Below, in pieces: positions 59,287-64,000 of a stretch of 64,000 nucleotides of DNA (position 1 is its first letter; every line of letters starts with the position of its first letter). Position numbers and translations under genes: made by a program. The stretch lies in the NCBI GenBank assembly GCA_023212725.1, contig JALBYF010000020.1, positions 186,001 to 250,000 of the forward strand, in the 5' to 3' direction. The notes beneath the pieces were generated by a model. The model was not told where the DNA came from and ran no database searches. It saw nothing but the letters and a program-made list of their open reading frames with translations. This stretch comes from Tranzscheliella williamsii (Eukaryota > Basidiomycota > Ustilaginomycetes > Ustilaginales > Ustilaginaceae).

Positions 59287-60411
59287 ATGGCTAGATATGT
59301 CTGTAACAAGACAAGTCACGCAGCAATGACAGCTGCAAACCTAGACAAGCTTGTGCCTTGCAAGCGCAAGGACAACAGAACAAGTCATCTTCAGGGATGC
59401 CAGGGCGACTACAGCAACACCGCTTGCTCCACGACTCCAGTGTCATTGGATGAGGACGACAACACCACTGGTCCACGACAGACTCCTCAGCCGGAGAGAC
59501 CTAGCCTGGGCATTGTGGGCATAACTCACCAAGCCAGTGAGCTCTTGGCCAGCAGCATAGGAAACCCAAGGATTGCGAACACACCAGAAAGCCCCAGCAG
59601 ATCAAAGTCTCCAGCAAGGGGAAGAACCCGACGGCAGCCCTGTCCTATGGCTCGTTGGCTGATCATGGAAAGGCATGGGATGCCATGTGCCACATGCGAA
59701 CGACATGCTGAGACTTGCCCAGGGATAGATCCCACCAAATTCATGGAGCGTTGTTCAACGTGCTCCTCACGGACACGAAACGGAATGTCATGCCATCTCA
59801 AGGAATGGTTCAAGGCTGAGCGTGTTGCAAGATGGTGGAAGATAGTAGATGTTGAAGGTATCTCGATGGATGAGGCAGACAAGATGGTCTATGGGCATAC
59901 ATACGTCTATGGTCACCATAAGTATGACAAGATGGGAGCGAAAGGTGCCGTTTCCCTCCAACATGCCACTGCCCAAGCTTCCAGCCAAGGCCAATCCATC
60001 TCAACCCGCTCAAGCTATGCCATCGGCAAGTGGCAGCTTCCTGGAGAACAGCAGCCCACGGCCGACAGCAATGATGCAGAACACTTGTCAGAACGCCATG
60101 CGCCCCTTTCCAATACTGAGCCTGATCTGAAGGTGTTGCAACAATATTCACCGGAGCCCTCGCCATTTGCTGATACTCACACTCTGAAAGCATCGCAGGC
60201 AAACTCAGGCATTCCTGCGCCTGACCTTCACGTCTTCGGCGGCACAGCACTTGCACTACTAGAGACTTTCAGACACAAGTATGAAAAGTGTTACCATGTG
60301 GCAAGAAGGAAGGATGATATGTTGCTCCATGCATATGAACGGGGCCTTATTGATGCTCTCTGGATTGCCGCCGGCTATCAAGGTGGATCGTATGAGACAA
60401 TATTCCCATGA
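59287..60411 (+). CDS. transposon accessory protein B, Cys-rich (Zn2Cys6-like)
   Basis: 374 residues, unrecognised as a family. A six-cysteine block at 134-169 reads C-x2-C-x6-C-x11-C-x2-C-x9-C (GMPCATCERHAETC, then RCSTCSSRTRNGMSC), close to fungal Zn2Cys6 clusters but internal, with a slightly long last loop. It lies after an Arg/Ser/Pro-rich segment (SPSRSKSPARGRTRRQ). The second half is Ser/Gln/Pro-rich, ending in a helix (ALALLETFRHKYEKCYHVAR). A DNA-binding helper for transposition or for regulating the element is the simplest idea; a captured host gene is the alternative. Confidence 0.75.
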   Translation: MARYVCNKTSHAAMTAANLDKLVPCKRKDNRTSHLQGCQGDYSNTACSTTPVSLDEDDNTTGPRQTPQPERPSLGIVGITHQASELLASSIGNPRIANTPESPSRSKSPARGRTRRQPCPMARWLIMERHGMPCATCERHAETCPGIDPTKFMERCSTCSSRTRNGMSCHLKEWFKAERVARWWKIVDVEGISMDEADKMVYGHTYVYGHHKYDKMGAKGAVSLQHATAQASSQGQSISTRSSYAIGKWQLPGEQQPTADSNDAEHLSERHAPLSNTEPDLKVLQQYSPEPSPFADTHTLKASQANSGIPAPDLHVFGGTALALLETFRHKYEKCYHVARRKDDMLLHAYERGLIDALWIAAGYQGGSYETIFP

Positions 60412-60876
60412 TCCTGTTCAGCACATCATGCCCGAGAGGAGAAGCTCGAGCGATAGCATCAGCTGCCCTTCCACTGGCACGTCGCTCAAAAGGAAAGCAT
60501 TTGGGTGGTCGCTAAAGCGACCTGCGATGACTGGCCTGGAAGGTTAAAGGCGAACGGCCGCTCAGTCAACTTGCCCAATACCCATATCAGTCAAGCTACT
60601 ACTCGACTAACATTCTGTGCTGCATTGCCTGAATCGAAGGCTCTCGGTTGGTCATTCCTGACGTTCTGCTAAGGTCAATACTAGCCTCACGCATGACATC
60701 GTTCAGCTCGAAGGCAGCCACCGCTAGATGAAAAGAAAGTATAAGGTTCAGGCTGCGGAAAGTAGGACAATCCTGCAGCCTTCAGACGGCTGATCAGGGG
60801 ATGTCGGGTATCTATTGTTTGCAAGCACCACCAACCACTCCCAAGCACAGCCGACAACACCAAACTCATCGTCACC
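60412..60876. other. transposon internal spacer 2
   Basis: 465 bp between accessory genes B and C. Nothing coding is seen. Confidence 0.5.
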
Positions 60877-62065
60877 ATGGACCTCCTCGACTTCACCCCC
60901 TTGTCACCGGGCTTCAACATGGCTCCTGGCAGTCCTATCCTGGATGCTGTGTTAGATGCCGAATCGCCCATCTACACACCAGCATCACCCGAGCCGGAGC
61001 TGGAGTTTTATGATCGTGAGCGCACTCCAATTGGCGCATACGACATTGGCCCTCGCACCCCCCGCCTTTCTCCGATGGGGACCCGGGCCTTGAAAGTTCG
61101 CCTGGAGTAACCCCGACGGCAGAAGAAGAGGCAGAGAGAAGAGAGATACCGGTAAGCATTGATCCTAGAGCCTATTGTACAAGAGCTATACTGACCTCGC
61201 TCAACAGAGACCAATTGCTACCATCGCCGACTTCGCACATTGGCTCCGTGCAGTCCACATCACCGAGCTGATTATTGCGGTGTGTGGCGGCTTGTATCCG
61301 ACTTTCCTTCGCGCCTTTGGAGGACCCCGCGCTGGCTTGCTGGTTGGACTGGATTGGAAGGATCATGGCTTTCGTACTCTGGCTCATCGGATCTCTGAAG
61401 CGACCACCTTGGACGAGGAGGATGATGGCCTTTGCTGCGAAAACTGCCAGTCTTTCGAAATACGGTAAGTGTTTCCGTCCTGTCATCCTGCCTGTGAGCA
61501 CTTGTTACTAATACTCTCTTTCTTACATAGATGCTACCCCTGCACTGTGGCCCGTCCGGATGCCAAGAAAGGACGCGTACCAAACAGTTGCACCAATTGC
61601 TATGAGCGGCATATCAAAAACTGCCGACGGAACCAACCGGCAGACCGCTCATATATCGGGGACCAAGATCCGGACGACATGCCAGCAGCACTGAGCCTCC
61701 GGATCATACAAGCAAACTTGGCCTCACCCGGCCTTGGCCGGAATACAGTGCGCCACCGAGATCGTCAGTTCGGCGCTGAGGACGAGCACATTGGCTATAC
61801 CTTAAACTGGCTCTTTCATGAGTCTGAAGCCTCGGAATGGGAGCTGGTGATGCGAACCTTGACCGCCTGGCGCACGCTACTAACAAACTTGGGCCTGTTG
61901 CCCCGTCGTTCATACAGGACTTCTCCTATTGTTTACTACTCAAGCACAACACCAAGTCAATATCAAGTCAATGCTGTCCTTCCACTCATATGTGATGCTC
62001 TGCTGCACCGATGTACATCGCTGGAAGAGCATATGATCTTGGTGGTCTCTCAAAAGATGAGCTAA
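60877..62065 (+). CDS. transposon accessory protein C, four exons, Cys-rich
   Basis: Exons 60877-61015, 61123-61151, 61208-61464 and 61531-62065 give 319 residues in one frame. Introns are 107 bp (GTGAGC, branch GTAAC), 56 bp (GTAAGC, branch CTGAC) and 66 bp (GTAAGT, branch TACTAAT). The acidic, Pro-rich N-terminus (MDLLDFTPLSPGFNMAP) resembles an activation region. A Cys block follows: C133-x2-C136-x6-C143-x2-C146, then C162-x2-C165-x7-C173 (SCTNCYERHIKNC). The last knuckle shares C-x2-C-(x)-ERH-x3-C with protein B, suggesting related zinc-binding modules. The remaining ~140 residues are helical. The stop is 21 bp before the right terminal repeat. Confidence 0.75.
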
Positions 62066-62086
62066 ACACAGGCCACAGCGGTAGGT

Positions 62087-62170
62087 TGAATATGTTAGAT
62101 CAGATCTTAGTTTCGCATCGGGAGATTGTGGTTCATCTAGGAAAAAGTGTGGTTCATATATCATTGCCCC
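62087..62170 (-). repeat. right terminal inverted repeat (84 bp)
   Basis: Reverse complement of the left repeat over all 84 positions, ending CATTGCCCC on the + strand. Confidence 0.95.
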
Positions 62171-62176
62171 TCCGCA
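62171..62176. repeat. target-site duplication, right copy
   Basis: TCCGCA, identical to 56204-56209; beyond it the flanks differ. Confidence 0.75.
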
Positions 62177-62315
62177 GGAGGGCCTACTGGCAACGTTCGC
62201 GGAATAACTAAGGCTGCAATACAGGATTGAAGGAGGCTGGGAGCGGGAGCGAGGTTACACGGCATGCATTTCGACGGGGAAGACAAGATGGAGAGCAGCA
62301 GTGGGTTGTAGCCGA

Positions 62316-64000
62316 CTATGACAAGATGGGGAGAAACTAGAAAAGGAAAAGAGAGAGAGAGAGGTTAGCATCTTGTGTTGCGGAGGGGCGACGCACGAGG
62401 GTGGACTTACGTTTCCGACGACGAGGCTGGGCAGATCGAAGACGTCGCGCTTGATGGTGAAGCTCCAGGCGCAGGGGACCAGCTTGCCGTCGGGCTTGAC
62501 GAGGGTGCAGGTGGTCATGACGCTCTGGGTGGTGTTTTCGAAGGCGTGCAGGGCGAATTTTTCCCAGTAGTCCAGCGTCGAGTTTTTGTCCATGAACTCG
62601 TAGATGCGGCGGCCCATCAGCTGGTCGCGCGACCACTGGGTGAGCATGCAGAACTCGGCGCCGACGACGCAGATCTCGCACGTCCGCCGCCAGACCACCG
62701 TCGGTGTGCCGGAAAATGAGATGAGCTTTTCAAACTCGAGAATCGTGCGCTGGAAGGAGCGCTCGACAAAGATCTCGTCTTCCTCTGTCAGCGGCATCTG
62801 CAGCGCGATCAGACTCGGCCGGAAGATGGCGAGCGCGCGAACAATGCGCAGAACATCCTGCTTGTCAAACTTGGACGTCACGTATTTGATCAGGAAGTGG
62901 TAGCCTTCCGGGTACGGGAACGGCGCCGTGTTGTCTCGGTACGTCTTGGCGATCCGCGCCCGCCAGATCGTGTCCTGCTGCTGCCTCGCCACCCGCCGCG
63001 AAGCTATGGCTTTGTTGATGTCCGGCATCGGTTCGTTCGACGTGGAACGCTGCGAGGATGTACCGAGGTCGACTTGACCTTCCTGCGCCTCCCCTTCGTT
63101 GCCTTCCATCAGCAGTGTCGGTTCGTCTAGCACAGCACGTTTCGGGCTGGGCACTTCGAGCGCAACGAGCCTTCGATCTTCGCCTAGCTCTTGCCCACCG
63201 GGCGCTTCCGCGCTATACGCTAGCGTGCCAGCCGTATCGCTGTAGGTAGCGGCTACCGTGTCCAGTCCTCCTATGCCAGGCAAAAGTCCGGACGCGTCTT
63301 CTCCGCTCAGAACAGCATCTAGGCCACTGGATCCGTTCGCATCGGCGATGTTCCAGCCGTTCATGACTCCTACAGCCGGAGAGGTCTGTAGATCTGGACT
63401 CGCGCTCGCCGGCCCGAGCAAGTGTAGGTCGGTGCCATTGAGCATAGACGAGAGGATCGAGTACTCGAGACTGGTAGCCTCGCTGCCAAAGTTGTGCATG
63501 GAAGGATCGAATGGGAAGTCGAACGGCGCATTGCCTGTGCTGGTCGTAGGCGGCGTCGGATCTGACGTCGCCGAGGAATCAAACGTATTGGCAGAGACAT
63601 AGTCTTGAGTCGCCTGCGGAGAAGGCCCATGGCCCGATGAGCTCGGCGTTGCTGCGTTGACCATCTGGTCGACGATACTGCTCACCGCTGCGTGTGGAGG
63701 TGTTTGCTGTTGCTGATGATGGTGATGATTGTGGTTGTGAAGTGGCTGTTGTTGTTGTTGTGCTTGCGATTGTTGTGGTTGTTGTTGTGGTTGGGATTGG
63801 GATTGGGGTTGTGATGGTGGCTGCTGCTGTTGAATGTGATGCTGCTGTTCCTGTTGCTGCTGCTGCTGATTTAGCTGATGTTGGACACTTGACCGCTGGT
63901 TTTGCTGTTCCTGCCGCCGCTGCTGGCCTTGCTGAGCTGAAGTCTTTTGGTTGGTTTGCCTTGCCGCCCTTTTTGCCTCCTTCTGCCTTTTCAGCTCTTC
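62316..64000 (-). CDS. ERT1: ERT1/AcuM-type gluconeogenesis transcription factor, 5' end outside window
   Basis: Last exon 62316-62336 and preceding exon 62411 to beyond 64000. The intron (62337-62410, 74 bp) has a GTAAGT donor, TGCTAAC branch site, a CT-rich tract and TAG acceptor; splicing ends the protein in GNFLPILS. The C-terminal half holds the conserved PAS-like region of this family: GYHFLIKYVTSKFDKQDVLR, RSFQRTILEFEKLI, GAEFCMLTQWSRDQLMG and YWEKFALHAFENTTQSV. Upstream lies a Gln/His-rich tract and a charged helix; the frame remains open to the window edge. Fungal relatives have an N-terminal Zn2Cys6 cluster, expected just outside, and activate gluconeogenic genes on non-fermentable carbon. 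Confidence 0.9.
63705..63935. repeat. CAG/CAA repeat encoding a Gln/His-rich tract
   Basis: On the minus strand, runs of CAG, CAA and CAC/CAT codons give a long Gln/His/Pro stretch between the charged N-proximal helix and the middle of the ERT1-like protein. It is a likely length-polymorphic, disordered activation segment. Confidence 0.8.

Larger units (their letters stand above)
56210..62170 (+). mobile_element. 5.96-kb Mutator-like DNA transposon with two accessory genes
   Basis: The element is bounded by identical 84-bp terminal inverted repeats and a 6-bp duplication TCCGCA. It carries, all on the + strand, a MULE transposase gene (with one stop), a 374-codon ORF and a four-exon gene. 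It is visibly AT-richer than the host DNA on both sides. It sits between the 5' end of a membrane protein gene (ATG about 215 bp away) and the 3' end of the ERT1-like gene (stop about 146 bp away). Perfect repeats and an intact duplication argue for recent insertion. The family is assigned from the transposase alone. Confidence 0.93.

Noticed and set aside
61016..61122. Apparent frameshift or decay in transposon gene C
   Set aside because: A well-formed intron restores the frame, so no mutation is needed.

Overview
The window is a gene-dense, GC-rich piece of fungal nuclear DNA. Most genes are single long exons. The few introns are short (56-146 bp), with GTAAGT-like donors and CTGAC/CTAAC branch sites. 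The gene content (UVDE endonuclease, ERG2, CUE1, REV3, PMS1, ERT1/AcuM-type regulator, fused allantoicase/ureidoglycolate lyase) and compact style suggest a basidiomycete, most likely a smut or smut-related yeast (Ustilaginomycotina). That placement is an inference; no rRNA or other species marker is present.

Layout. 0.4-2.7 kb: UV-damage endonuclease, with a possible mitochondrial leader from an upstream in-frame ATG. 4.2-12 kb: a carbohydrate neighbourhood on the + strand: secreted GH32 fructosidase, Dal5-type MFS transporter (one intron), GH31 alpha-glycosidase. 12.1-15.5 kb: M19 dipeptidase and an alpha/beta hydrolase, both minus. 16.1-17.9 kb: CUE1-like ERAD factor and mitochondrial ribosomal protein mL54, meeting tail-to-tail with a spliced epoxide hydrolase (18.0-19.4 kb). 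20.4-24.9 kb: secreted acid sphingomyelinase convergent with a 4CL-like acyl-CoA ligase. 25.7-29.6 kb: mitochondrial enoyl-CoA hydratase (105-bp stop-free intron), a divergent Cdc25/rhodanese-type phosphatase, ERG2 sterol isomerase and an unrecognised small protein. 29.9-38.3 kb: PMS1 and REV3, two DNA-repair genes transcribed divergently from one 452-bp promoter. 38.6-43.1 kb: aquaglyceroporin and a spliced Qc-SNARE. 44.3-47.2 kb: a disordered protein with a CRIB-like motif and a multi-pass membrane protein. 49.4-49.9 kb: a candidate small spliced gene. 50.0-52.5 kb: a PAF-acetylhydrolase with a complete HAD phosphatase-like domain inserted between its catalytic Asp and His. 53.2-55.1 kb: allantoicase fused to ureidoglycolate lyase. 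55.2-56.0 kb: a small membrane protein. 62.3 kb to the right edge: ERT1/AcuM-like regulator, cut off by the window.

Between the last two lies a complete DNA transposon at 56210-62170 (5,961 bp), with identical 84-bp terminal inverted repeats and a 6-bp target duplication (TCCGCA). It encodes a Mutator-like (MULE) transposase interrupted by one in-frame TGA, plus two accessory genes. One is a 374-residue protein; the other is a four-exon gene that I reconstruct as 319 residues. Both carry cysteine-rich, Zn2Cys6-like modules sharing a C-x2-C-(x)-ERH-x3-C signature. This element and the nested PAF-AH/HAD protein are the two observations I consider most likely to be undescribed.

Functional links: UVDE, PMS1 and REV3 cover excision repair of UV lesions, mismatch repair and translesion synthesis. 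GH32, MFS and GH31 could form a sugar-use group. The allantoicase/lyase fusion completes purine-nitrogen salvage from allantoate to urea and glyoxylate. No tRNA, rRNA, snRNA or CRISPR was found.
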